A DNA stretch of 37,767 bases, from assembly GCF_029525555.1 (NCBI RefSeq), contig NZ_JAPDHZ010000002.1, forward strand, positions 1-37,767, given 5' to 3'. The DNA comes from Cohnella ginsengisoli. GTDB taxonomy: Bacteria > Bacillota > Bacilli > Paenibacillales > Paenibacillaceae. Positions 1 through 9,052 of this stretch are shown here, piece after piece; the first letter of the stretch is position 1, and the number at the start of each line of letters is the position of its first letter. The position numbers and the translations under genes were made by a program. Below the pieces are notes generated by a model. The model was not told the DNA's origin. It saw only the letters and a list, made by a program, of their open reading frames with translations, and did not search any database.

Positions 1-190
1 TCTGTTTCATCGCTTCTTTTCTGATCAGGTCATTAGTAAGAAGCGGCGATCGCCAGAAGGATACGACGATCCCCGTTCAATCGGAAATGATTCGGACGAC
101 TACCGTTCATTCAAAGTCTTCTATCGGGGGGATCGAACGCGGGAAGCAGCGGTTCGGACTCCGGCAGCTCATGTTCTTTCGATTAACGAA
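1..190. other. Window-edge stretch, no recognised gene
   Basis: Reading frames 2 and 3 are open here on the plus strand, but neither gives a sequence I recognise and there is no clear start with a ribosome-binding site. It may be the 3' end of a gene that begins outside the window, because a hairpin follows at 191-215. I see nothing else to call. Confidence 0.3.
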
Positions 191-219
191 GAGGCTCCGA
201 TATTTTCGGGGCCTCCTTT
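191..219 (+). terminator. Rho-independent terminator-like hairpin
   Basis: GAGGCTCCGA (191-200) pairs with TCGGGGCCTC (206-215) across a five-base loop, with one G:T pair, followed by the short pyrimidine run CTTT. The T tract is weak. It would end whatever transcript enters from the left edge, before the AraC-type gene. Confidence 0.5.
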
Positions 220-272
220 GTCATCTACGAGCAGATGCTGTGTAGAGGGATTAATAGGAGGAAAAATCGCAG

Positions 273-1091
273 ATGATGCATCCTTATCGACCCTTGCATG
301 CTCCCCAATTGCAGCCGAAGCAGCATCGCCACTCGCACCAGTTTCGGGAATTTGCGCCGAATCGCCGCCTGGCGTCGCATGTCGCGTCCTATTGGACGGT
401 GGATTTCCAGCCGGTATCGGGCAATCAGGGACATCGCGTCATTCCCGACGGCTGCGTCGATATTGTCGTGGATCTACGGGCTTCATCAAGCCGGCAGGCC
501 GCATACGTCGTAGGGTTAACGACGCAAGTCGAAGTTTTGCGATTTACCGAAGTACGCTCGGTATGGGGCATCCGGCTGTATTCGGAGTCGGCCCGCACGA
601 TCCTCAAGACTCCCTTATCGGCATTGACGGCCAGCCGCGTGTTTATGGAGGAGCTCTGGGGACAAGAGGCGCTGGATTGGGTCGAACAGCTGCTGACTGC
701 TCAATCGGTTCCGGACAGGATCGCGGTCGTCGAGCGGCAATTGGACCGAATACTGGCTGCGGACGATTCGCCGGCACCCACTTTGGTGTACCAGAGCATG
801 CAGTATATATACGATTGCAAAGGCAATCTTTCCGTAACGGATTTGGCGGATAAAGTGAACTTCAGCGAGAGGCATCTTCGAAGGGCGTTTGACCGGGAGT
901 TGGGACTCAGCCCAAAGGAAATGCTCGGTATCGTCCGCTTTCAAAGCGTTTTGGAGGAGTTGTACAGCGGAGATTATTCCAGCTTGACGGATCTGGCGCT
1001 TCAACACGGATACTACGATCAGTCGCACTTCGCCGGCGCTTTTATGCGATATTACGGGCTGCCGCTGAAACGCCTGACTAAGCGGGAGTGA
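273..1091 (+). CDS. AraC family transcriptional regulator
   Basis: 272 residues. Residues about 20-120 look like the N-terminal DUF6597-type sensor domain found in many Bacillota AraC proteins (GCVDIVVDL, then a VVGLTTQ segment). Residues about 165-265 form the two-helix-turn-helix HTH_18 domain, with LADKVNFSERHLRRAF as the first HTH and LALQHGYYDQSHFAGAF as the second, the usual 'G.xDQSHFxR.F' signature. The start is ATG 273, preceded by AGGAGG at 257-262. It is a single gene between a terminator-like hairpin and the VOC-fold gene 86 bases downstream. A DUF6597/AraC gene next to a glyoxalase-fold gene is a common pairing, so it may control that neighbour. The ligand is unknown. Confidence 0.88.
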   Translation: MMHPYRPLHAPQLQPKQHRHSHQFREFAPNRRLASHVASYWTVDFQPVSGNQGHRVIPDGCVDIVVDLRASSSRQAAYVVGLTTQVEVLRFTEVRSVWGIRLYSESARTILKTPLSALTASRVFMEELWGQEALDWVEQLLTAQSVPDRIAVVERQLDRILAADDSPAPTLVYQSMQYIYDCKGNLSVTDLADKVNFSERHLRRAFDRELGLSPKEMLGIVRFQSVLEELYSGDYSSLTDLALQHGYYDQSHFAGAFMRYYGLPLKRLTKRE

Positions 1092-1110
1092 GGAAGTCCG
1101 TTTTTTACTA

Positions 1111-1138
1111 TTTTGCGATGCGGGACAATTGCTACAAT
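1111..1138 (+). promoter_or_regulatory. Candidate extended -10 promoter for the VOC gene
   Basis: TACAAT at 1133-1138 is preceded by TGC, giving an extended -10 element. The best -35 is a weak TTTTGC at 1111-1116 with a 16-base spacer. It lies about 40 bases upstream of the ATG at 1177. Called from sequence match only. Confidence 0.35.
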
Positions 1139-1176
1139 GGGGGTGAAAAGAAGCAAGACGAGGGGAGCTGCAAAGC

Positions 1177-1554
1177 ATGACGGTAAAGCTGAAGCGAGTC
1201 GGGATTTACGTGGCGCAGATGAAGAGGGCGTTGGATTTTTATCGTAAACTGGGGCTGGCGATCCCGGACAACGCCGACGAAGCGCATCATGTCGATGTCG
1301 AGCAAGACGGAATCGTGTTTGCCTTCGACTTGGTGGAATCGGTTAAGCGCGTTTTTGAAGGCTGGGACAAGCCGGTCGGCTATCGGACAGAGCTTGCTTT
1401 TCAGTTCTCCAGCCGAGAAGCGCTGGACGACGCGTACCGTCAGTTGACCTCGCTTGGACATAAAGGCTACCTCGAGCCACGGGATACGCCGTGGGGCGAG
1501 CGATATGCGATCGTGAAGGACCCCGACGACAATTTAATCAGTTTCATCGCTTAG
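1177..1554 (+). CDS. VOC superfamily (glyoxalase/bleomycin-resistance fold) protein
   Basis: 125 residues, a normal length for a single VOC domain of two beta-alpha-beta-beta-beta modules. Visible signatures are an opening VGIYVAQMKRALDFYRKLGL strand-helix-strand unit and a closing TPWGERYAIVKDPDDNLISF unit, typical of glyoxalase-like proteins. Candidate metal ligands are the paired His residues in DEAHHVDVE and the Glu in WGERYA, but metal binding cannot be decided from sequence. The start ATG 1177 follows GAGGGGAG at 1160-1167. The substrate is unknown. Annotating it as bleomycin resistance or a true glyoxalase I would go beyond the evidence. Confidence 0.85.
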   Translation: MTVKLKRVGIYVAQMKRALDFYRKLGLAIPDNADEAHHVDVEQDGIVFAFDLVESVKRVFEGWDKPVGYRTELAFQFSSREALDDAYRQLTSLGHKGYLEPRDTPWGERYAIVKDPDDNLISFIA

Positions 1555-1634
1555 CAGAAAGTTGGAATGCACCTTTTTTTACGGCATCGGGCCTTAGATT
1601 AATAGCATCAAATCAAAACGTAAAGGTTTAAAAG

Positions 1635-1660
1635 AGCCGCATATGCTGCGGCTTTTTTTG
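1635..1660 (+). terminator. Rho-independent terminator
   Basis: AGCCGCA (1635-1641) and TGCGGCT (1647-1653) form a perfect 7 bp stem with a five-base loop followed by a run of seven T. It ends the VOC transcript. Confidence 0.85.
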
Positions 1661-1768
1661 TGCCTTACAAAATTGCAAGATTGATGTAAGGCAAATCGAT
1701 GGCATAGGTCTGATTGGCAGGAAAATATTGAAACAAACGATAATCGTAATTTTTAAAGGAGAGTCGAA

Positions 1769-3134
1769 ATGAGGCTGTTTGAATTTTTGCTTCTATTGTC
1801 AAACTTCGGCTTATTTGGATTAACCGTCCCATTCAAAAAAAGGATGGCGCAGAACGCCAGTGTTCGTTGCAAGCGGGATCTCCACGCTCTTACTGGTCGT
1901 TCACTGGACGGTGGAAGGCTTCAGAATTCAGCTCATTTTTCCCTACTGCCTAACGATCGTTTTTTTTAGCCGTTTCAGGTTATCGCTTTTAAAAAAAAGG
2001 CGTCTCAAAGGTCCCGCGATTCATCTCGGGCATTGCTTATACCGCAATAGCCATCATGCTGGGCGTAATAGCGGGTCTCATGTATGCTTTTCCTGTATTT
2101 AAGATGCCGGCACCGGCAAGCATGCTCCCTTGATTCCCGATCCCCGGATATTACGTTATATGGCCGCGAACTATGGCCTTCCCGGTTTTAACCTTCAACA
2201 CCTCAAATACGTATCCAGTCATGCATATTCGGGGGGCCGAAGTCTCTTCGGCACTGCCTTCATACCCGCTGATCCTTGCGAATCCAGGCTTCGGCTCCTC
2301 CAGATTCCTTCACACGTCGCAAGCCGAACTCTCGCGAGTCACGGCTATGTCGTGGCAGCGATCACCATAGCTACAATACTTTTGCAACCGAGTTTCCGGA
2401 CGGTCGCATCACGACCAGCACGACGAACGACTTATTTTCTCCCGACCATGATTACAAGACGGAAAGCGGTAATCGCGACAAGCTGGGAAAAGTTTTAACC
2501 GAGGATGTGGCGTTTGCGCTGGATCAATTCGAGCTGATTCAATCGGGACAGATTCCAAGCGATCTTAAAGGGCGGATTGATCTCGGTCATGTCGGGACGT
2601 TCGGCCACTTCATCGGCGGAGCGACCGCCTATGACGCTTCTTAAGATCCGCGAATCTCGGTTGGGATAGACTTGGATGGAGGGCTCTACGGCCTGCGTGA
2701 CAGAGAAGGTCTGCATAAGCCGTTTTTGTTCATGAACTCGGCAAGCGAATCAAAAGATTAAAGATGGTGAAGGAAAACCATGTTTATACGGATGAAGAGC
2801 TTAAGCAGATGGGCAACGCAAGAGCGTGGATGGATCAAGTAACGGTAGACAAAAAGCTAGAGCTTGAACGGATGCGCGAAACGGTTGCCGCAGGGGGCAA
2901 TTCCTCTATATCGACCATACGGAGCATTTGAATTTTACCGACGTGCAGTTCGTTTCTCCGATATTCAAGTGGATAGGCGTTACAGGAAAGATCTCGCCCG
3001 AAAGAGCGAACGCCGTCATCAATGCCTATATGCTGGATTACTTCGACATGCATCTCAAAAATCAAGGCGGAAGCTTAATAAAAGGACCGAATAGCCGCTT
3101 TCCGGAAGCGAAGAACGTAACCTCGCTTTTATAA
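1769..3134 (+). pseudogene. Degraded alpha/beta hydrolase, PAF-acetylhydrolase-like
   Basis: Pieces of one protein appear in successive frames. First comes an N-terminal membrane region (1769-1900 in one frame, 1860-2100 in another). A strand segment PLILANPGFGSS (about 2260-2310) and SRTLASHGYVVAAI (about 2320-2360) follow, then the nucleophile elbow GHFIGGATA (about 2605-2632), GIDLDGG (about 2665) and a C-terminal ISPERANAVINAYMLDYFDMHL. The order matches platelet-activating-factor acetylhydrolase-like hydrolases of Bacillota. Unlike most broken frames in this window, it carries true damage: an in-frame TAA directly after the elbow (2641-2643), and the elbow Ser is replaced by Phe (family motif GHSFGG). 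Several shifts lie at long A or T runs, so some may be sequence error. I consider it non-functional. Confidence 0.7.
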
Positions 3135-3279
3135 ACAACGGCATCAGCTTTATAATTAACCGAGGGATTCGAGAGCTTCGGAAAGCGACCCTTACGTTCT
3201 CTAGGGTTGGACGCAGTATGTAGGCGCGATCCATTATTAAGCGGCGGCTCGCAATAAGCAAGCGATATCGCAAATGAAA

Positions 3280-3305
3280 ACCGCCGTCAAAAGCGGTCTT
3301 TTTTT
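3280..3305 (+). terminator. Terminator-like hairpin
   Basis: ACCGC (3280-3284) pairs with GCGGT (3293-3297) across an eight-base loop and is followed by C and seven T. The stem is short but the U tract is strong. It follows the pseudogene remnant. Confidence 0.55.
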
Positions 3306-3397
3306 ACGTTTCCTTCGCTTTTCCCGTTAATTACCTATGCATGAGGGCATGGCTATATTATCATCAATGTCAGAAATCCATAAAAGGAGTCGACTTC

Positions 3398-5877
3398 ATG
3401 GAAAAAGTAAACGGCCCCGCCGCCTCAGAGAACAAGGGGTTTAACTTAAATCTTGCCTCCGGCTATTTTGAAAACCAAGGCGTGAACGTAATGGCGTTCG
3501 ACGATATTTATCCGGAAGGGCATCAGTCCGGCGTAAGCATCCTTATGCACGGCAATCGCGTCGCTACGAACGGCGATATCCGGTTCGAGCAGACGCCGGG
3601 TCAATGGCAGCCGGTACCCAAGCAGGGCGCGCGCGAATTGAATGAAGAAGCGAATACGATTACCACTTCGCTCAGTTTTCCCGACAAATCGAAGCACTTA
3701 AAAGGCTTTAATCCGATGTTCTATCCGGACTTCGAGTTTAATTACAACGTTATCGTCCAAGGAGAAGGCTCGTCGGTCAAAGTGACCGTCGATTTGGACA
3801 GACCGATCCCGGATTCATTCGTCGGCAAAATCTGCTTTAACCTCGAGCTTTTCCCCGGCGAATTGTTTGGTAAGCCATGGATCATGGACAACAAATCCGG
3901 CATTTTCCCTGAGCAGCCTAACGGTCCGGTTAAGCAACTGCCGTCCAATCATGCGCATCCCGGAAACTTCGGCGAGCCCGATGCAAAAGCGGACATTCAA
4001 CTTCTAACGGGGGACAATAAGGGGTACAACCCAATGATTGCCGACGATCTTATCGCTCAGCCGTATGCCGTCGGAAAACGTTTTACGGTGCGGCCAGAAG
4101 ACCCTTACAACCGCTTTACCATCGAAAGCAAAGGGACGGCGCTCAAGCTATACGACGGGCGCATGAACCATAACAATGGCTGGTTCGTCATCAGCAGCGA
4201 AGTGCCTGCAGGAGCCACAGCTCATGCCATTGAGTGGATCATTACCCCACATGTGGTGGAGGGCTGGCTCTCTCCGGCAGTCGTTCAAACCTCGCAGGTC
4301 GGGTATCATCCCGGCCAAACGAAGACGGCCATCATCGAGCTCGATAAACGCGAAAGCAAACGCGAAAAGCTATCGCTTTTCAAAATCACGGAAACCGGAG
4401 AAAAAGAGGTTTTCTCTGCGGGGGGAGAAGAATGGGGGCTATTTCTTCGCTATCGCTACTTAAAATTCGATTTTACGAATATCAGGGAGGAAGGGCTGTA
4501 CAAAGTTCAATACGGATCGTCGGCGTCGTCCATTTTCCGGATCGCCAGCGACGTATACGAACGGGGTGTCTGGCAGCCTGTGCTGGAATATTTTCTTCCC
4601 GTCCAGATGTGCCATATGCGGGTAAGCGAGAAATACCGCGTCTGGCATGGCGATTGCCATGAACATGACGCCCGGATGGCTCCCGTCAATTTGAATCACT
4701 TTGACGGCTATGAACAAGGTTCGTCCACGCTGACCGACTACAAGCCGGGCGACTTCGTGCCGGGTCTGAACGTGGGCGGCTGGCACGATGCCGGCGATTT
4801 TGACCTGCGGATCGAGTCGCAGTCCGGCGAATTCTATACGTTGGCCCTCGCGTATGAGTCCTTTAACGTTGATTATGATGCGACCACGATCGATCAGGAC
4901 AAGCGAATCGTCGAAATCCATCAGCCTGACGGCAAAAACGATATATTGCAGCAAATCGAGCACGGCGTCCTGTCCGTCGTGGGCGGCTATCGCGCATTAG
5001 GGCGGCTTTACCGGGGGATTATCGAGAACGATCTCCGACAATACGTTCATCTTGGCGACAGCGCGAGCATGGATTCGGAACGGTGGGTGTTCACCGAAGA
5101 CAATCCGCCTCGGGAATTGACGACTGCCGCTCATCTCGCAGCCGCTTCGCGCGCCTTGATCGATTTTAATCCTGTTTTAAGTCAGCAGGCCTTGGAAGCC
5201 GCCGCCAAGCTATTTCAGATCACGGATGGAAGCGGCCACGCCAGGACGGCCAAGGTTCATGCCGCCGCCGAATTGTTCGTGACGACCGGAGAAGACGAAT
5301 ATAAAAACCACTTATTGTCGGAAGCCGACTTTATCGTCGAATCGATCGCCAAGGTGGGCTGGTTTATCGCTCGCGCCGAAAAGGCGATGAATGACGCCGG
5401 ATTCACGCAAAAGTTTTGCGATGCCTTGCCGGCCTTGAAAGAGCAGTTTGAGCGCCAAAGTGCCGAGACGCCTTACGGAATCCCGTATCGCCCGCATATC
5501 TGGGGAGCGGGTGGGGGATCCAGCAGCAGGGATACGAGTACTATTTCCTGCATCGGGCGTATCCCGACATTTTCGATCCCGAATTGATATTTAATGCCCT
5601 TAACTTTGTTTTGGGCTGTCATCCGGGATCCAATACAATGTCGTTTGCGTCGGGCGTAGGCGCCGCTTCGGCAACGGTAGGATACGGACTCAACCGCGCC
5701 GATTGGTCCTATATTCCCGGCGGCGTCATTTCAGGTACTGCGCTGATCCGACCCGACTTCCCCGAGTTGCTGGTGTTCCCTTATTTGTGGCAACAGGTGG
5801 AGTACGTATTGGGAGGCGGTTCTTCGCACTTTATGTTTATCGCTTTGGCGGCCCAGCAGCTGACGAGCGGTAAATGA
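3398..5877 (+). CDS. Glycoside hydrolase family 9 protein, cytoplasmic (one frameshift)
   Basis: About 826 residues after restoring one base. Residues 1-290 are an N-terminal beta-rich region I cannot assign. Residues about 296-388 are the Ig-like CelD_N domain typical of GH9 (VVQTSQVGYHPGQTKTAII). The (alpha/alpha)6 catalytic domain follows, with GGWHDAGDFD placing the family catalytic Asp pair at D464 and D467. Near the C-terminus, VEYVLGGGSSHFMF carries the likely acid Glu. The frame breaks near 5509-5517 in a G-rich run: adding one G restores GWGIQQQGYEYYFLHRAYPD and leads into the part ending at 5877. Start ATG 3398 follows AAAGGAG (3383-3389). There is no signal peptide, so it should act on imported oligosaccharides. 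GH9 includes cellulases and exo-glucosaminidases, and specificity is undetermined. Confidence 0.82.
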
Positions 5878-5923
5878 TAAGCGTTAACATGGTTTTCGCG
5901 CCACGGCACTGAATTTAAGATCG

Positions 5924-5962
5924 AATGCGCCGCAGAGAGGAATCTCTGCGGCGCATTTTTTT
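5924..5962 (+). terminator. Strong rho-independent terminator
   Basis: A perfect 15 bp stem (5924-5938 with 5943-5957) closed by a GGAA tetraloop and followed by seven T. It ends the GH9 transcript. Confidence 0.95.
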
Positions 5963-6289
5963 AAAGCGTACGTGTCGAACAAACTCGCGCATGCCTTCGG
6001 CTCCGATCGAACAGAAAACCGGCGAAACGGTACGCCGAACGGCGCAATTGTACCTTTTTTTTACCGCCATAATGCTTGGATAATGAATCTAACCCGTCAA
6101 ATGTAAGCGCTATCAACTATGTTGTGAATCGTTTATGATTCGCTTGAGATTCGGTCTGACTAGCAAAGGGGGGGATGCGGCGGAGCAAACGGTATGCAGC
6201 TGCATGGCGGCCACAGGGGGAGTCAACGCGCCCTTCGGCGGTCGGTTCGTGGCTTCACGATCCAAAATCAAAGGGAGATGATATTCTTC
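5963..6289 (+). other. 5' region of the alpha-galactosidase gene
   Basis: This stretch contains the cre box at 6102-6115 and otherwise only leader sequence. I could not pick a convincing -35/-10 pair. A longer in-frame start exists at 6194, but it would put a hydrophilic extension before the signal peptide. Confidence 0.5.
6102..6115 (+). promoter_or_regulatory. CcpA catabolite-responsive element (cre)
   Basis: TGTAAGCGCTATCA fits the Gram-positive cre consensus TGWAANCGNTNWCA at every defined position and sits 175 bases upstream of the GH27 ATG. Catabolite repression by CcpA-HPr(Ser-P) is inferred from consensus knowledge. Confidence 0.75.
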
Positions 6290-8740
6290 ATGTTCAAACC
6301 TTTCATCAAGCTTCGCATCCTTTTGCTGGCCGTTGCCATTCTGGCGACGCAAGCGGGTGTCACGATTCCGCATGCGCAAGTCGCCAGCGCCGCCATCAAT
6401 GGAATGGGCCAGAAGCCGTACATGGGCTGGAGCAGCTACAGTATGCAGGTTTATTCGGGCAGCAATCCCTTTATCACGGCAGCCCAGATCAAGGCGCAGT
6501 CGGATGCCATGCATGCCACGCTGCAATCGCATGGCTACGAATACATCAATATCGATGCGGGTTGGAACGGAAGCATGGACGGTTACGGCCGGCCGATCCC
6601 GAGCACGTCGCTTTACCCTAACGGCTTCCAGGACGTCATCGACTACGTGCACAACAACGGGCAGAAGATCGGCATCTATCTGATTCCGGGGCTGTCCAAG
6701 GACGCTTACAATGCCAATCTGCCGATTTACGGCACGACCTCCTGCCATATGCAGGATATCGCCGTCCAGCCGCTTACGACGGCGGACTACTGGAACATTG
6801 GATACAAAATCAACTTCTCGAATCCCTGCGCCCAAAGTTACGTCAACTCCATTGCCGATCTGATCGCGTCCTGGGGCATCGATTTCGTGAAGTTCGACAG
6901 CGTGACGCCGGGCTCCGGCCATAACGATACGTCGATCGACGCGCGCGGCGACGTGAAGGCGTGGGCAACCGCCCTTGCGTCGCACGGCATCTGGTTCGAG
7001 CTCTCGTGGGCGCTCGACCATAACTACGTCGATTACTGGAAGCAATACGCCAACGGCTGGCGCGTCGATTGGGACGTCGAAGCTTATCAGCCCGGCGTGA
7101 AGCTGACCGAGTGGAACAACATCGCACGCCTATTTCCCGACGCGGAAGTGTGGTGGCGCGATGCGAGGCCGGGCGGTTGGAATGACTTCGACTCCTTGAA
7201 CGTCGGCAACGGGGCGATGGACGGCCTGACCCAGGACGAACGCCGCACGGCGATGACATTTTGGTCGATGTCCTCGGCGCAGCTTTATACGGGTAACGAC
7301 TTGACCAATCTGGACAGCTTCGGCATCGGACTGTTGACGAATGACGAGGTAATCGCGGTCAATCAGGCGGGGCGCCCGGCGCATCCGGTATCGACCGCGA
7401 CCAACCAGCAGGTATGGTACGCGAACAACGGAGATGGCAGCTATACGGTCGCCCTGTTTAACCTCGGCAGCGCTTCGGCTACGGTAACGGCGAATTGGAG
7501 CGACATTGGCCTATACGGTTCCGCAACAGTCCGCGATCTGTGGACCCATACCGATCTCGGCAAGTTCGCGACGGGCTACAGCGCCGTAAACCTCGCACCG
7601 CACGCTTCCCGAATGCTGCGGGTCGTCACGAACGGCGGCGCTAACGTCGTAAACGACGACGACACGGGCATCTCCTATACGGGAAGCTGGCAGCGGAGCT
7701 GGAATCGCGGGCTCGGCGATTTCAAGGACGACGTCCACTATACGCAAACGAACGGAGACTATTTCGAATTTTCGTTCAACGGAACCGGCATCGATCTGTA
7801 TACCGAGAAGGATTCTTCACAGGGGAATATCGACATCTACATCGACGGCGTGCTGAAGCAGACGGTTAACACTTACAATGCGACGCGGCAGACGCAGCAG
7901 AAAGTATATAGCGCTTCAGGGCTCTCTAACGGCGTTCATACGTTGAAGGCGGTGAAAAAGACCGGTACGTTCATGCTGCTCGACAAGCTCTCGTTCAACG
8001 TGGCTTCGCCGATCGAAGTGAACGATACGGATGCGGGCCTCACGTATTCCGGTTCCTGGTCGGCCAGCACCGCACGCGGCTTCGGCGATTACAATGACGA
8101 CGTCCACTATACGATGACGAACAATGATTATTTCCAATACGCCTTCAATGGCACGGGGATCGATCTCGTTACCGAGAAAGATTCGTCGCAAGGAAACATC
8201 GACGTCTATATCGACGGCGTCTTCAAGCAGACGGTGAGCACCTACAACGCGACGCGGCTCGCGCAGCAGACCATCTACAGCATCCGCGGCTTGACGAGCG
8301 GGGCCCATACCCTCAAAGCCGTGAAAAAATCGGGCACGTACATGCTGCTCGACAAACTCAATGTCCTCAGCAGCCGTATTCAGCTGAATAATACGGAACC
8401 CGGCATTACGTACTCCGGCTCCTGGTCGCTGAACGCCAGCCGCGGTTATGGGGATTATAACGACGACGTGCATTTTACGGCTGCCAACAACGACTACATG
8501 CAATACACGTTTAACGGAACGGGGATCGAGCTTCTTGGAGAGAAGGCGTCGGATCAGGGCAACGTCGACATCTATATCGACAATGTGCTGCAGACGACGG
8601 CGAACACATATAACGCGACACGCCTTGCCAACCAGTCGATCTACAGCGTAAGCGGATTGGCCGGCGGCTCCCATACGATCAAGGCCGTCAAAAAGACAGG
8701 CTCGTATATGCTGGTGGATTCGCTGCGGGTGACGCCTTGA
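6290..8740 (+). CDS. Secreted GH27 alpha-galactosidase with three C-terminal sandwich modules
   Basis: 816 residues from ATG 6290, preceded by AAGGGAGATG (6271-6280). Residues 1-35 form a Sec signal peptide with an Ala-rich cleavage region. The catalytic barrel starts at KPYMGWSSYS. KFDS gives the predicted nucleophile D203, RVDWD gives the likely acid/base at D260 or D262, and GGWNDFDSLNVGNG is a GH27 signature. An all-beta domain follows to about residue 450. Three homologous modules of about 117 residues (about 453-570, 577-693, 697-815) then share G.Y.DDVH, FNGTGI and GNxDxYID motifs. They resemble beta-sandwich carbohydrate-binding modules, but I cannot name a CBM family. Expected to release terminal alpha-galactose (or arabinopyranose, also known in GH27) outside the cell. 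A cre box lies upstream and a strong terminator downstream. Confidence 0.9.
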   Translation: MFKPFIKLRILLLAVAILATQAGVTIPHAQVASAAINGMGQKPYMGWSSYSMQVYSGSNPFITAAQIKAQSDAMHATLQSHGYEYINIDAGWNGSMDGYGRPIPSTSLYPNGFQDVIDYVHNNGQKIGIYLIPGLSKDAYNANLPIYGTTSCHMQDIAVQPLTTADYWNIGYKINFSNPCAQSYVNSIADLIASWGIDFVKFDSVTPGSGHNDTSIDARGDVKAWATALASHGIWFELSWALDHNYVDYWKQYANGWRVDWDVEAYQPGVKLTEWNNIARLFPDAEVWWRDARPGGWNDFDSLNVGNGAMDGLTQDERRTAMTFWSMSSAQLYTGNDLTNLDSFGIGLLTNDEVIAVNQAGRPAHPVSTATNQQVWYANNGDGSYTVALFNLGSASATVTANWSDIGLYGSATVRDLWTHTDLGKFATGYSAVNLAPHASRMLRVVTNGGANVVNDDDTGISYTGSWQRSWNRGLGDFKDDVHYTQTNGDYFEFSFNGTGIDLYTEKDSSQGNIDIYIDGVLKQTVNTYNATRQTQQKVYSASGLSNGVHTLKAVKKTGTFMLLDKLSFNVASPIEVNDTDAGLTYSGSWSASTARGFGDYNDDVHYTMTNNDYFQYAFNGTGIDLVTEKDSSQGNIDVYIDGVFKQTVSTYNATRLAQQTIYSIRGLTSGAHTLKAVKKSGTYMLLDKLNVLSSRIQLNNTEPGITYSGSWSLNASRGYGDYNDDVHFTAANNDYMQYTFNGTGIELLGEKASDQGNVDIYIDNVLQTTANTYNATRLANQSIYSVSGLAGGSHTIKAVKKTGSYMLVDSLRVTP
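7645..8737 (+). repeat. Three tandem repeats encoding sandwich modules
   Basis: The coding sequence holds three consecutive copies of about 350 bp at roughly 7645-8000, 8018-8370 and 8380-8737. The first and second copies are nearly identical over the GTGIDL.TEKDSSQGNID segment, while the third is more diverged (GEKASDQGNVD). This suggests duplication within the gene, with the first two copies the younger pair. Confidence 0.85.
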
Positions 8741-8760
8741 GGCTGGGCTATAGCTAAACG

Positions 8761-8804
8761 AAAAGCACACTTTTGGAAGCAACCTTCCGGAAGTGTGCTT
8801 TTTC
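8761..8804 (+). terminator. Strong rho-independent terminator
   Basis: A 19 bp hairpin: AAAAGCACACTT (8761-8772) pairs with AAGTGTGCTTTT (8791-8802), extended inward by seven more pairs (two G:T) to a CAAC loop, and followed by T residues. It ends the alpha-galactosidase transcript. Confidence 0.92.
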
Positions 8805-9052
8805 CTTAGAGTCTCAGTGATATCTGCACCAACCTTATAATTGAGGAATGAGGCAATCGAACAGAACCGGAGAAGGGTGTCGCAAATGGATAGGATCGTC
8901 TCACTATAATTAAAATCAGACATGTTTTCCAAGCTGTTGCTTCGCATTACACTATATGAAATGAAGCTCACGGCATTACTTGCATAATCCAGACGAGTAT
9001 GACTTGAACAGGTGACCTGTCACGCAAAGTCGAGAACGATAAGGGGAAACGC
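8805..9052 (+). other. Intergenic, with a small palindrome
   Basis: I see no gene. A 13-base palindrome, ACAGGTGACCTGT, lies at 9008-9020, about 33 bases upstream of the next ATG. It could be an operator, but no family consensus is recognised. Confidence 0.35.

Noticed and set aside
218..853. Long plus-strand open frame overlapping the AraC gene
   Set aside because: It is a GC-skew shadow in another frame; the AraC frame has conserved helix-turn-helix motifs and a ribosome-binding site, this one has neither.
6113..7045. Long minus-strand open frames opposite the GH27 gene
   Set aside because: Arg/Val/Asp-rich translations mirror the GH27 codons and show no family features. The same holds for 7916-8971, 18064-19353 and 23205-24104.
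7645..8737. Possible CRISPR-like or non-coding repeat array
   Set aside because: The repeats are about 350 bp, in frame, and encode homologous protein modules.
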